DNA of 64,000 nt. Origin: Massarina eburnea CBS 473.64 (taxonomy: Eukaryota; Ascomycota; Dothideomycetes; Pleosporales; Massarinaceae). Shown here piece by piece: positions 21,243 through 32,900 of the stretch. The translations under genes and the position numbers were made by a program. The notes beneath the pieces were generated by a model. It did no database searches. It was not told the origin of the DNA and worked only from the letters and a program-made list of their open reading frames with translations. Each line of letters starts with the position of its first letter. Positions within the stretch are counted from its first letter, which is position 1. Location: positions 1,707,993 through 1,771,992 of the forward strand of contig MU006781.1 in NCBI GenBank assembly GCA_010093635.1, in the 5' to 3' direction.

Positions 21243-24200
21243 TTAGCTCAAATCGAATCCAGCTCCAGAGAACACACTATATAATAACTTCTCCTTGAGC
21301 ACACCCTCCGTCATATACATGGGCAGCTTGAGCAAATTGACACATGTACTCGTGCTGGGCAGCCTCTCCTGATCGGCCCCGGCATCCCTAATACTGAATC
21401 TCGGATTGAGAGTCCCGAACCCCAATAACGGCGCCCTCGGCGTACTGGTCACAAACTTGAGCACTGCCCTGCGCTCCCCATCATTTAACTCCTTCATAGT
21501 TTTCCAGAAGAGTTGGACGGTCGGGTGCTCGAGCCCATCGTTACCGATGACGTAGGTACCACCATAGATAGTATTGCGACGCAAGTCATCAATGTCGATA
21601 GACGTCGAAGAGCCACCGATGAGGGTCTGGAGTTCGGACTGATTAAACATGGAAAGCCAAGAAGGCTGAATCATGGAGCTGAGACCGCGGAGGAACGCGG
21701 CGGTTTGGAGATAGGGTTGGTTCTGCAGACGATGGCGTGCCATGTAGCTGATATAGACGAGTCGGTTTTGGTTTGTGACTGGCGTGTTCGCGCCGTCGGC
21801 TTTGAGGTCTTTGGTGATAGCTTTCGTTTTCTTGGTGCTGTGGTCAATGGTAACGGTATCGGTAACAGTGAAGTTTAAGGAAAAGTCTTCCACGTCGCCG
21901 GCGTGGTTTTTCAACTGGTGGAGACCTTGATAGAGCCCTTCATCAAGGTCACGAAGGTCGTTCAGAGTGGGACGATAGCCGGATTCGTTGGGTGCAGAGC
22001 CGGTGCCACCGGTTAGAGCCCATTTGCGGAGGAAGAACGGGGCAAAGTTCACGTCGACCAATATGCCTTCGTACATGCATTTGCCGATGATGCGACCTAG
22101 GAATTCATATCGCTGGAGGAATTCCGAGAGCTGGAGTCTGTACTCGCTCGACCCTACAGGTACGCGGAGTTGTTTGAGGCGCTCCTTGAATTCCTCAATT
22201 GCTGCCGGGTTCGGGTAGAGTAGATGCTGATCATTTTCGACAAACATGTTAATGTCATCTGTAGGCATGAAAGCTCTGCTAGTGACGCTAGTTAGAAACT
22301 CTTTGGTAACACCACCGCCATCGATACCTAAGTAGGGAGTACAAAGTCAGCAAGCACATCCAGGGTGTCGGCACACGTCGTCTGAGACCGTATCGCCTCG
22401 AAGCCGCGTGATCAGCACATGTCGTGCTCGGGATTTACATACCGGCTTCTGGCTGGTCGAATTGGTCAACAAAAGTGATTTGTATAGGCTCTTTTAGGCC
22501 TTGCCCGAGCTCGTTGAATTGTGCAAAGGCATCATCAAATTCGTGCTCACGTCGTATGCGTGCCGTATGCTTTTCAAAGTGCGCGTTCGCATCGGGACGC
22601 TGCATAACCTGCCAGCGCCATGCCTCTGGGTCTGCGCTACCTCTTCGCTTGGTCTGGAACGAATCAGTCTATGTCACCAAAAGTATGATCTAGCAACCTA
22701 CCATGTCTAGGTGAACAAACTCGCGGAAGATCTGCACTCGGGTAGTGAAGGGGATGAAAAAGGGCATATTCTGTAAGATCTCTAAGCGTGGTGCCACCGC
22801 CTGCAAGTATCTTCTCCGTGACGCCTTGCGCTGTTGTCGCTGTAGCCTTTCTAGTCTTCGCTGAGCCTGTGTCCGGCTGGTGCCAATCAGCTGTGGGGTA
22901 TCATCAAAGTCATCCTCTTCGTCGCCAGCCATGTCTTCGGCATCCTCCTCCTGAATCTTGTGCCTGCTCTCTTCTTCCTCCACCACAGCAGGGATGAAGC
23001 CACCCATATCGAGCCTTGACGACATCAACCATTGGTCCGCAGGCAGGAATTTGCGACGCGAATCGCGCTCGTACACCATGCGCACAAGGCCTGTCACAAG
23101 GCCCTTCACGTAATCGAGACTGAGCCCAGCGACGCCTCCCACCGAAGGTTCAAGCTGCTTCTGCTGCTGTGACCCCAACGCTCTTGGGTTGAAGAAGCTG
23201 AGACTTGTGCTAGAGTCACGCTCTTCAGAAGAGTTGATGTCTGAGGCATTGTAGTACAGCGTGAAGCCGAGGTTCTTGAGAAATGTTGTCAAGTCTTTGA
23301 CGTCATTGAGTGGAAGAGAGTTATCGCGCATCTCTCCAGAGTATTTGTCCTGACCACCTGAAAAGAACTCCTCGTCGTCGGTGACTTTGAGAACAAAAGT
23401 ATACAGCTCAAGGAAAACAAGAATGACACGCCACTCGTCAGCAACCACCGCTTCCCGGTCAATCTCTTGCTGCGGTGCCTGCCAAAATGAATGCTGTGTT
23501 AGACTCGGTGATGCTGCAGGTCGTACTACAGAACCGTTGGCTTGTACTGATTTTGGGCGTAAGAGATGCACTGCAGCGCGCGAATCGCGAGATATCGTTG
23601 AAAACACAGACGAGCGCTTCGATGCTTCCCAGAAGTACCTGATGGCGGGAAGCTTCCTCGTGCCTTTACTGGCTCGTGAGTTGGAAGGACCAATGTACAG
23701 CCACATCCGAATCTCGTCGCCTCTCCGGGGGAAGAAACGCAAAAGTGCAAGGGCATAGTTGGCTAATTGGCGCGCTTCCTCTACCTTCTCCTCTTCCGTC
23801 ACCTCGGAAGCTTGGGTAGATCCTGAAAGAAGGTTGCCGATGCCTTCTTGGTTTACCAGCGAGAATATTTGATCTTTGAGGAAATCGTTTACTATCTCGG
23901 GCTCCGTGTCTTCTGCCTTATCGTCGGACGTTGTGTCTTCAGTAATACTGGTGGGCAGCGAGTTCATAAGCAGTGAAACAACTGCTACGAAGTCTTTGTG
24001 GACAGAATAGGCTTCTGGGGAGTGGAAGTTGTGGGCAAAGCGGTGGAGGTAGATGAAAGAACCGAGTAAGCGCAATCGGCTCGCAGTATCGGCCAGCTCT
24101 GGACGTGCCTTGATGTCCGACTCCTTGAGCGACGTTGCTAATGCGTTCGCTAGCAACTTGTAGTTGATGGCGTCTGCAAACGAGTCTCGAAACTTGGTCG

Positions 24201-24999
24201 CAAAAGACGAATTCGCCTCAGCGTTCAGCACAGGCAGCGGCAGAAAGGCGTAGGCAAAGGCCTCGTATGCGTTCAACGTGTATCCCGTCACCTTGGACAG
24301 AGGTGCGATAGCCGTCTCAAAGAGCACCTTCACCAAAGACGAGCGTCCCTCGGCGTCCCCTCCGTCTGTTATGTGTGGGACGAGGTGTGCGAGGGTCTGG
24401 TAGTATCGTGGAGCGTTCTGCGACGTCTCGGCGGGAATTTGTTCTGCTAGAAAGCGGAGGATGGTCAAAAAGTCCTCGCATTGGTCCACGGTCGAAAATT
24501 TGAGCTGACTTTCTATTGCAGCCAAAGCCATAGCCTCCAGCCTCAGGTACGCTGAGGGCCACGACCCGCTCGCTGCAAGTCCCAGCTTCCGCGCCGTCTC
24601 CATCTGCCGCAAGCCAAACTGCCGTGTCCGCTGCGCATCGCTGCGGTCCCGCTTGTTTGCAAACTTGATGAGGCGTTGGAGCTGACCATATGCCTCCTCT
24701 TCGGAAGCATACGGTGAGCCTGGCGAGCCCTGGACGGCCGTTTCAGCAGCATCCCATTCTTCTCGTAGCCTATTCGCAAGACTCAAGCGGCTCGCATGGC
24801 CCCTCCACACCCTCTGTATGGTCTTGGCGGCCTTGAGTGTCTCACGCTCCCGCTGTCTCTGAGCTCGGTCCTGCTGGGCGCGGTCGAGGGCAGCCTGCGA
24901 ACCAGCACCAGAGCCAGTGCTGCCGAATGCATGCGATTTGCGGCCGCTGAGGTTGACCTGACGCGGTTTTCGCGTGCTTCCCGAGAAGCTCGTGAACAT
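21243..24999 (-). CDS. HUL5: HECT E3 ubiquitin ligase, Hul5/UBE3C type
   Basis: This is a HECT-domain E3 ligase that extends ubiquitin chains on proteasome-bound or misfolded substrates. Three exons (24999-22702, 22653-22443, 22327-21243) give 1197 residues. An N-terminal IQ-like motif (TIQRVWRGHASR, near residue 55) is typical of Hul5/UBE3C. A long helical middle leads to a C-terminal HECT domain, and the catalytic cysteine lies in TSTCVNLLKLP at about residue 1165. An upstream in-frame ATG at 25092 would add 31 residues. I prefer the ATG at 24999, because MFTSFSG leads straight into the conserved N-terminus. The introns are standard GT-AG. Everything expected for an active enzyme is present. 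Confidence 0.92.
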
Positions 25000-25610
25000 G
25001 GCGGGGAGGGGTGAGGCGGGGTGCTGACTGCCTGCAAGGTGAGTGAAGCTGTAGCTGTGAAGACTGACGCGGCCAGCAGCGGCGATGAACACGTTAGTAC
25101 TGCAGCATGAGTGCAGCGTCTGGTGGATCAGAGGTGGCGGCAGTCGCTATCGGTATATGCAGGATTGTTATGCGATCAAACTTCGGTCCGCTTCCACCTC
25201 TCTCTTCCAGCGGCCATGGTATGATTGATGCGTCAACTGTCAGCATCGCCGCCGTCTTAATTCCGAGAACGGCCCGTGCTCTCACGTGACATAGCACCAC
25301 ATCTACCCAGATCAGCAGCGATGGACGTCATTGATATCACAACTTGCTGCCCCTACTGCCCACTAAAGTAGAGTATGGTTAAAGGCTGTACGAGACGAAC
25401 AATGAAAAGCAGTGCCACATTCATCGCCGCTCGCTGGACCCCACCGCCTTTAGCGAAACGAAGATTACAAAAGATGGATTACATAAGCCATACCCAGCGA
25501 TCGTCAAGTCACACCTCGGCTTCTCGACTCCATCTGTTCTTTTACCACCCCTCAGCTCAGCAGTTCCCAAGCCCCAGTCAACCAAATTCCAAGAATCCTA
25601 CCTTCTCCAT
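25000..25610. other. Intergenic region
   Basis: These 610 bases separate the HUL5 start from the stop of the GNAT gene. Nothing beyond presumed HUL5 promoter sequence is recognisable. Short open frames on either strand have no support. Confidence 0.5.
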
Positions 25611-26387
25611 TTAGGTCGTCCTATCAAAGTCCAACTCCCTCCCCCAAATCACTAGCCTGTCCGTCGTCACCATTTTCCCCGCGATAAGCACCGCTTTGCT
25701 CTCATCCTCCGCTTCCCAAACAAACAACCCCTTCCTCTCCATTCCACATTTCTCCATAACCCTCACGCTCTTCTCATTCCTATCATTCACAATACTCCTC
25801 ACATACACCTTTCCATATGGGGTCCAGAAATCTTTCGCTCTTTCGCAAGCCGCAAACATCGCGTTGATGGATTCGGTAGCGTAGCCGTTACCCCATGCAG
25901 CGGGCAGGTACATATAAGCTATTTCGACGGTAAGGGTAGACGAGTCAGAAGGAGGGTGGACCAAGGGTGTGGGCAAAACGAGATGGCCAGGGTCGAGCGA
26001 GCGCAGGGAGACTAGGCCGATGAACTTGGTGGGAATAGCAGAGGGAGTGGTAGGCGGTCCTGAGGTTGGAGAGAGAAGAGAATGAACTGCGTAGTTTATT
26101 CTATAGGTCCGAGGTTTCGAAGAAGATGGCGGCGTTGGGAGAAGCTTCTGGATCTGTTTCTCGGTGTCCTCGACGGTCTTAGAAGGACCCCAGATGCTAA
26201 AAGAAGTCAGCTTTGACAAGACTAAAAGCGTTGAATTAGATGGAATTGAACAGATAATTACATACCTCCACCATGTAGCTTCCTTGTTACAGCGTATCTC
26301 GTGTAACCATTCGAATTCTTCACTTCCCTGTTCAGCTTTCTCGACGAGCGTGAGTTTGAGGCGGGGGGTGAAAATGACTTGGTCCAT
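25611..26387 (-). CDS. GNAT-family N-acetyltransferase (RimJ/RimL-like)
   Basis: This is a predicted GCN5-related acetyltransferase using acetyl-CoA; the substrate is unknown. Two exons (26387-26266, 26196-25611) give 235 residues. The 69 nt intron is a multiple of three and contains no stop, so the unspliced frame also reads through. The GTATGT donor, CTGAC branch site and TTTTAG acceptor, together with the restored ATWWSIWG motif, show it is an intron. The beginning (TPRLKLTLVE) is typical of the RimJ/RimL-like subgroup. The acetyl-CoA-binding segment is WGNGYATESINAMF, and a C-terminal NEKSVRVMEKCGMERKG is the usual beta-strand/helix end. A Ser/Pro-rich insert lies around residues 60-100. 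Confidence 0.85.
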   Translation of the reverse strand: MDQVIFTPRLKLTLVEKAEQGSEEFEWLHEIRCNKEATWWRYVIICSIPSNSTLLVLSKLTSFSIWGPSKTVEDTEKQIQKLLPTPPSSSKPRTYRINYAVHSLLSPTSGPPTTPSAIPTKFIGLVSLRSLDPGHLVLPTPLVHPPSDSSTLTVEIAYMYLPAAWGNGYATESINAMFAACERAKDFWTPYGKVYVRSIVNDRNEKSVRVMEKCGMERKGLFVWEAEDESKAVLIAGKMVTTDRLVIWGRELDFDRTT

Positions 26388-26978
26388 ATCTGATAGCTAT
26401 CCTCTGCTACTTGCTGGCAAATTCAAAGTATTTGGTACTGATGAACACATTGGTAATGGACATGTGCGGTTTATATAGTCTTCGTAATGAGCTTGATGGC
26501 GTATTGTGTAGTATGGTTTTGCGGTAGTATATGGCACGCCCTACGCCTTAGGGTCTACGCTGTCAGGTAGGGCGTAGTCTGTGCGACATGTCAAGGGAAA
26601 TAGTGCCCGAGAAATAAGGCGTAGTCCGTGCATTGTGTAGACAGCATCTAGACACTTCTCTCAAATCTACGTTTTCAGTCTCACCACATGTATCTCTTGA
26701 ATTTAGTATGTAGATATTGAGTTTGGGAAGCCAATCAAAAACACAAAGTTGGATCTCTACGAAGTCACAACCTTGGATTTTTCCTCCATCTTGTCAGCCA
26801 AGCTCGGAACGCTTGTACCCACACCCGTTTTCAACCAATTTTAATCACAATCCCACATATAACCACGTCGAGAAATCCACCGGGAAATCTAGTTCGTCTT
26901 TCTCGTCATCTTCCAAGGTTTTCGCATCCATCCAAGGTCTCGATCACCATCACAGATAGGTCAATGATCCCACCATCT
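26388..26978. other. Intergenic region with GGCGTAG repeats and short inverted repeat
   Basis: The stretch at 26530-26640 contains ACGCCCTAC and its inverse GTAGGGCGT about 40 bases apart. It also has two copies of a GGCGTAGTCTGTGC-like sequence. This could form a small hairpin. No gene is supported. Confidence 0.45.
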
Positions 26979-27389
26979 TCATCGTAGATAGTGGAACACA
27001 ATTACAACCACTATTATAACCGATAATACAGGCACAAAGATTGCTGTACATAAACCGTAAATTTTGTTGTCCGACCAGAGCGGCTCGGGAGAAGGTGGCG
27101 CGTAAGTGTAGAATACGGTTTGCGTACCGATCACAGGCGTGGCTGCTGTGTCGGTTTGGGGCTGGGCTGTTGGATTTGTCTGCATAGAGAGTTGGTCGTT
27201 AGCAGAGAAATTTTAGAAGGCAAGACATCTGAGATAGCCGTAATGAAGACAGGTGTCGCCTACCGTCGTGGGAGGAGGTGCTACGTGTTGCTTCGGAAGT
27301 CAATAAAAGTTCACATCTCAGCCTATTCCACACAGGTATCTTACAGGTATAGTAGGGCCAGACTGGCTTGGTCCTTGAGACTGTGACAT
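26979..27389 (-). CDS. Small predicted tail-anchored membrane protein
   Basis: Three exons (27389-27345, 27290-27264, 27179-26979) with consensus GT-AG introns join in frame to 90 residues. The first 55 or so are rich in Gln, Pro and Thr. The end is one strong hydrophobic span (AIFVPVLSVIIVVVIVF) closed by HYLR. There is no signal peptide, so a tail-anchored orientation is likely. I do not recognise a family, and the middle exon is only 27 nt, which makes the model tentative. A single-exon reading from 27185 is the simpler alternative and gives 68 residues with the same membrane span. Confidence 0.45.
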
Positions 27390-27768
27390 GTTCGTAGTCT
27401 GCGGATGTTCGTGATGTGGTCGACGCGCGGTTTAAACAGTGGCCTTTGACGATGCTGGCGCTTTTATCATCAATGCAACAATTTCACGGCTCCAGTCCTG
27501 AATGATTTAAAGGGTGTTGGGCTTGAAGTTTTGTTTTTGGGTGGGCACTAAAAGGTAATCGAACCATCGGATCTTGGCCCTTAGTCCGCATTGACATAAC
27601 GAACTATCAACATTGGAATAACGGGAACCAAACGATCGGTTCACTCCAAATTAGCGTTTCATTCTCAATCACTGTACCAGCCCACACGACCTTTTGTTTC
27701 CTCTGAGTCTCTTGGTGTCTGTGTTGAAGTAATGTTCTATTGTACTCGCCGACCAGTGAGACTTTGCA
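27390..27768. other. Intergenic region
   Basis: This 379-base gap lies between the start of the small membrane protein and the stop of the JEN1-like gene. I see nothing in it that I would name. Confidence 0.5.
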
Positions 27769-29524
27769 CTACACCTTACTGTGATCCTCAATCATCATCT
27801 CGCCAACACTCTCACGCTTCTCCTGTACTTCCTTTTCCACAAAACCACCTCTTGCCATCCTAGCACCCATCTCAGCCACACTCCTCCCGCTCCGTCGTTC
27901 TTCCTCCCAAGCCAACGCCTCGATCCTCTGCTCTTCCCTCTCTTCCTGACTCATCTCGGGTCCCAAAATGAGCCACAAGAGGATATATGCCCACACCGCA
28001 CCCATGAAGATCCCAATAACCTTGCCGTAATCGAAGCGCTCAGTACCGTCGGCTTTTGGTGGCAATGGATACCGCTCACCAATCGTAGATTGAATCGTTG
28101 CAGACGCCGAGGAAGCTAGGTTACCGAGCTGATATGTGAGACCCATAACGAGCGTTCGCAGTGCTGGTGGCGCGAGTTCCATTAAGTGGATGGGGATAGG
28201 ACCCCATACACCTCCCACGAAGACCTGTGTGAAGAATACAGGGGCGATCAGAGTCATATTACGTGGTAGAATGTACGCTGGTACAAGCGCACCGCCGATG
28301 ACACACGCAACAATCATAGAGAGTCTGCGACCACATATCGATGAGAGGTATCCGATCGTAGTACCGCCAATGAGTGCCCCGATCTGCCCAATCACAGTGA
28401 TTATAGTGGTGTTCGTTTGGTCCATCCCGACTTGATCTTTCAGGAATGTGGGGTAGAAATCTTGGCTCCCGTGAGAGCAACTGTTGTATCCAGTCATGAT
28501 GACTACCATGTAAATTAGAAGAACCCAGTTCTGCTTAATAGCAAGCCAGGCTTCGCGGCCGAAAGCGCGGATGCCATTATTCTTCCTTCCCATGACTTGG
28601 TCGCTGCCTGTTTGCTCATGGAGAATCGCGTGTTTTGTTTCTCGCTCAGCGCGTTGAACAAGAAAGTGGTTCGTCTCGGGTAGGCAAAGACGGAATACGA
28701 TGATCAGTATGGGGGGACCGGCGCCGAACCAATACAGGCTGCGCCAGCCGTGCGAAGTAGTGGGAACGAGCGCGCGGTAGAAAATCGCGGCGAGGAGATA
28801 GCCAGTGGCATAGCCTTGTTGAAATAGGCCAGACAGTATGCCGCGGGCTTCGTAAGGGAGATCTTCTAGCGCTGTTGAGGCTGCAGGTCCAAAGAGACCT
28901 TGAACTCGTCAGTGACCACTATGAACTGTCGAATTGATACATACCGCCCATTGCGATTCCAAACAGCGAGCGCACAGCAAGGAATTCGCCCAAATTATGT
29001 GTGAAACCTGTGCCTAACTCGAGCACTATCAGAGCGCTTAAATTGATAACGAACGGCCATTTCCTTCCATAGCGATCGGACAGCGAGCCGAAAATCAAAG
29101 CGCCGACCGAACGAAGCATGAGCGTAACAGTGAGACCCTGTACGTTATTACCGAGATTTCTTTTTCAGTTCAGATGTCTGTACTTACCCACGACACTTCG
29201 GAATTCTTGACACCAAAATCCTTCGCGATCTCCGTGACTGTTAAAGACACAGTGAAGAAGTCGAATGCATCCCACGCCCAACCTAGGAACCCACACCAGA
29301 ACATGAGCCATTGATGTCGACTAAGTTGTTTCAAAATGCGGACTGGGTTTTTCGCGTGAGAGTTCTAAGGAGGCCGTGTAAGTTGCTACTCGCTGAAAGG
29401 AGATACGGTAGTACGTCATGACTGTACTCACCCTCGGTGGTCGCAGACTCGTAAGTCGCGTTAGAAAATATCGACCGATCTGCTGTGGTGAGTAGAACCA
29501 TCCAGCTGCCATATGGTTGCTCAT
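27769..29524 (-). CDS. JEN1: Monocarboxylate/proton symporter, Jen1 family
   Basis: This is a plasma-membrane MFS permease for lactate, pyruvate and related carboxylates, by analogy with yeast Jen1. Four exons (29524-29432, 29364-29188, 29137-28945, 28898-27769) give 530 residues. The Jen-family signature NxxSHxSQDxxxT is present exactly as NSCSHGSQDFYPT, in the membrane segment known to be essential in yeast. The MFS loop motif SDRYGRKWP follows the second span. Both N- and C-termini are hydrophilic; the C-terminal tail is Glu/Arg-rich. All introns are 46-67 nt GT-AG. In other fungi such genes are repressed by glucose, but I cannot read that from this promoter. Confidence 0.9.
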
Positions 29525-29977
29525 TTCTGAAATTTCAATGGCTCAATAACCTGAGATGATTCAAAGATAAGATATTGGAAATCGTAACGTATGCGCATGC
29601 TGGAACAGCGAGCCCGCAGATTTTATACGCCTCCGACACCACTGTTCCGAGTCAGTGTCTTTATCCCATGTCAGCATACTCGTTCGCAGGGATATTATCT
29701 TCTAGAAAGCTCAAGTGACTGCATCCGGAGCTTCATGTAGTGAGGGCTCTTGATGGATGGAAACACCAAATCAGAATTCATCTATGGCTATTGGCTTACT
29801 TTACCTACCTATCAAAAATCTTTGGTTTTACAATACTGTTGAAGTGTTGAGGACCTGTCGAGCACAGGCAACTCAGCATGCATGGGACGCCGCCCCTCAC
29901 AGGTCTGGGGGACGGAAGAAGTTGGATTTAAGCGACGAGCGCGAAACGCCACCACGCCAGAAGTAATTCCGGGGGAT
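29525..29977. other. Intergenic region with dispersed repeat
   Basis: This is the JEN1-like promoter on one side and the 3' flank of the decayed GTPase copy on the other. The dispersed repeat copy at 29829-29912 lies within it. Confidence 0.5.
29829..29912 (-). repeat. Dispersed repeat remnant, copy 2
   Basis: It aligns with 611-695 with mostly transition differences and one short gap. The minus strand encodes the MLS...GPQH...NSI peptide in both copies. It lies directly beside the decayed GTPase paralogue. Confidence 0.55.
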
Positions 29978-32900
29978 CTACTGTGACGTCACGTGTTTCC
30001 CTATTTCGTATACAAGTTCTGCTGCAGATATGAAGTTCATCGCCTTACCATCGAAGGTTATGCGATCCTCCATGTCAGCCCCAACCCACCAGTTTAATGT
30101 CAGAACGCATGCGCCGATGCGATCCCCGAGGTTCCTCCAATGATATTGCACTGACACCATCTCGATGCCACACTCCAGTATCGTCTCCATCAAAGGACCC
30201 TCCAAATAATCTCTGCCCTCTTGCACTTTCTTCCCCAGCTTATCTCTCCTCTTAAGCGCCTGCACACCCTTATCCTCGTGATCCGGACACACCTTGTTGA
30301 AGTCGTGCATGATACCCTTAAAGATCGTCTGGCACCCGTCTTTCATAGAGGTATGGAGATTCGTAGAGGTATCGAGGTCGGACATTATCTTGTTGAACTC
30401 TTTCTCTAGGTACCGCTTGATAGACAAATACGGACTTGTCTTACGCATGCAAACCGTGTCGCGGAAGTGAGCAGAGCGAGCAGCATGTTTGGTTCGCCGG
30501 ATCTTATCAGTCGGCGCTTTCAAGCTGTCCTTATAGATCTTAGCCATGCGAATTGTGAGGGGTGATTGGGGTCCATCGTTGAGGGCGTCGTTGTTAAGTC
30601 TGAGGATTTGGTCCTGCATGTTCTTGGTTGCTTTCTCAATAATGTTGGACATTGTCCTCTTGCGGTCATGTAGGATGTCAAAGAAGACCCTGAACTCGAT
30701 CCGCTTGGAAGAATCGAGATTATCTGTGCAAATTTGTCAGTGACCCTTCTTCATAGCGCGTACGTAGTTGTTAACGACATACCTATCAATTCTTGCTCCA
30801 TCTCATCTACAAGTTCGCTCATCGCCTCCATAGTCTCCGTCTTGAAAGCGTAGCTTACATCCAAATGTAGTTGATCGAGAAGAGGCTGGATATCGTCGCG
30901 GACTACCTCGAGAAGACTGGCGTTCCAGTTGGCTTTACCGCATGCAACAGTCTTCCAATTGCCGTTGTGTTTCATAAATGCTGCGTGACCAGCAAAGGTG
31001 TACTAGATCTCTCTAAGCCTTTCTTGGCAAACAAAAGATATTTTAAAACTGCATACCTTGCTCCACTTCTCACAAAGCATGCTCGCTTTCTCAATCCAAG
31101 AATCCTCGGTAGAGAACTTGACGATGATCGGTGTGATAGAGCGCTTATGCAGTTCCTGGCGTACGTTGTTGAGTGACTTGCTTACGCCCTTTTGCGCATT
31201 CTGCACAATCCTAACCAAATGGTCCCTCTTCATCATCGGCTTGTACCCATTGCATGAAAGTTCCATCTGCCTCAGAAGAGACCGAATCTGCACATAATAG
31301 TGCTTGAGTGCATTGCCTTTGCCACCATTACATGCAACAGTAAAGAGGTAGGATCGGACGAGCGGGATCTCAGTCACTGCCACGGAAAGCAGTGGTGGTT
31401 CGAGTAGTAGGAACCCTTTTATATGCGCCATGTAGCATTTGCTGCTTACACAAAAAACCGAAAGTGGTTGAGGATCGTTGGTAGCGGAACTATACCATCG
31501 CTTCATGTTGGCGCGAATCTTTTCATTGCGGGCTGCGACGAGGATTTCGGTGCGCCTGTGTAACAGTCAGAGTCCAAGTTTCAAAAATATACAACTTCTC
31601 TTGCAGTCTACACCACGTAAAATAGTGTAAGAGATTTGAGACACAATTGCAGTCAGAAGGGTAAATAAACTTACTTGATCATGATGTGTTTCTTGAGGTA
31701 CCTAAAGGGTACTGTCAGCCCTTGAAGGTTGAAGAAGATTATAAACGTACTGATATAGTTCTCGCTTATTACCCAGCTCAGCATAATTATCCTCTTGAAA
31801 TCCCGTCCGGCTGCGCTTTCGGATGTTTTCGATCCCCGCACCAACTTCCTCATATAAATCTAAAGATTCCAGCTGTGCATTCTACTGCAGTGTGTAATCC
31901 ATGCGGCTTTCTTCTTAATTAAAATCCTGCAGATGTCGAGGTTAGTGTAAGCGGCTTATAATTAGTTTTATTCACGTACATCAGAACGGCTGAGAACAAC
32001 TGCCACACTCCCACTTCTCTTTCTCCGAAATATGTCCAGAATTGCCTCCTCTAGATGCATGTCATCCTCTGCGCGCTCGATGCTATGTATGACCATCGCT
32101 TGATGGCACTGTCTGAAGTAATTCTTCGTGGCTTGTACGCGCTGTTTGTCGCTATCGGACACACTTGTAATTAGGTACATTAGCAACCATATCCGTGTAT
32201 AACCAAGAAATCATTCCAATGAAACATTTCAACATTTGAAGAGCTCACCTGGAAGGTCTACGAGCACTATACCCTTCGCCAAGATGGGATTGAAAAGTGA
32301 CTTCCGAATAACCTTGACGAACGGAAAGATGAAGCATCGGAGCGAAGTGCCTTGAATGATAGGATCTTCGCAATGCTGACTGAATGGATCAAGGCGACGA
32401 TTCAGATCCGTTGCAGTGTGCGTGTAGATGTAGATGACACTACCAAGCTTCGTCAACTCGGTATAGATGACCTTTGTCCAACTCAAAAGTTTCGCGAGGA
32501 TCTTTTCGTCGTCTCTTGACCTGGCGCGTGCTAGAAATTTAGTTGCGGCCACCTCGTCTTGGAACTCTAACTTGTCGCTGAACAAAGCTAAGAACGTCTT
32601 GAACGCTGGTTTCCCAAGATCGACAGAAGAAACGTCATTCGAATCATCGTCTAGAGGAGCAAGGCGAGCGTCTTAGTAATTGGCCAGCCATACTCGCACT
32701 ATGTCTAAGCATATTGGAAGCTGGCAGTAGCACACTGCTGCTGCGAAGGGAAAATGGTGTTTGTCTGGGACTTGAACAAGCTCGATAGGTACCAAAGTGC
32801 CGGATCCGCCATCACCAGTCTTACGGTATGTAAGCATCTGTTATTAACAGTAAGGAATCCGAAAATCCTACCTTCAGAGATGCACCTTCCAGGCCGAGGA

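Noticed and set aside
32631..32676. A 44-nt intron that would remove the first TAA of the decayed GTPase copy
   Set aside because: The GTATGG donor, branch-like CTAAGAC and CTCTAG acceptor look good, but removing it breaks the downstream conserved frame. All nearby GT donors are in the wrong phase.
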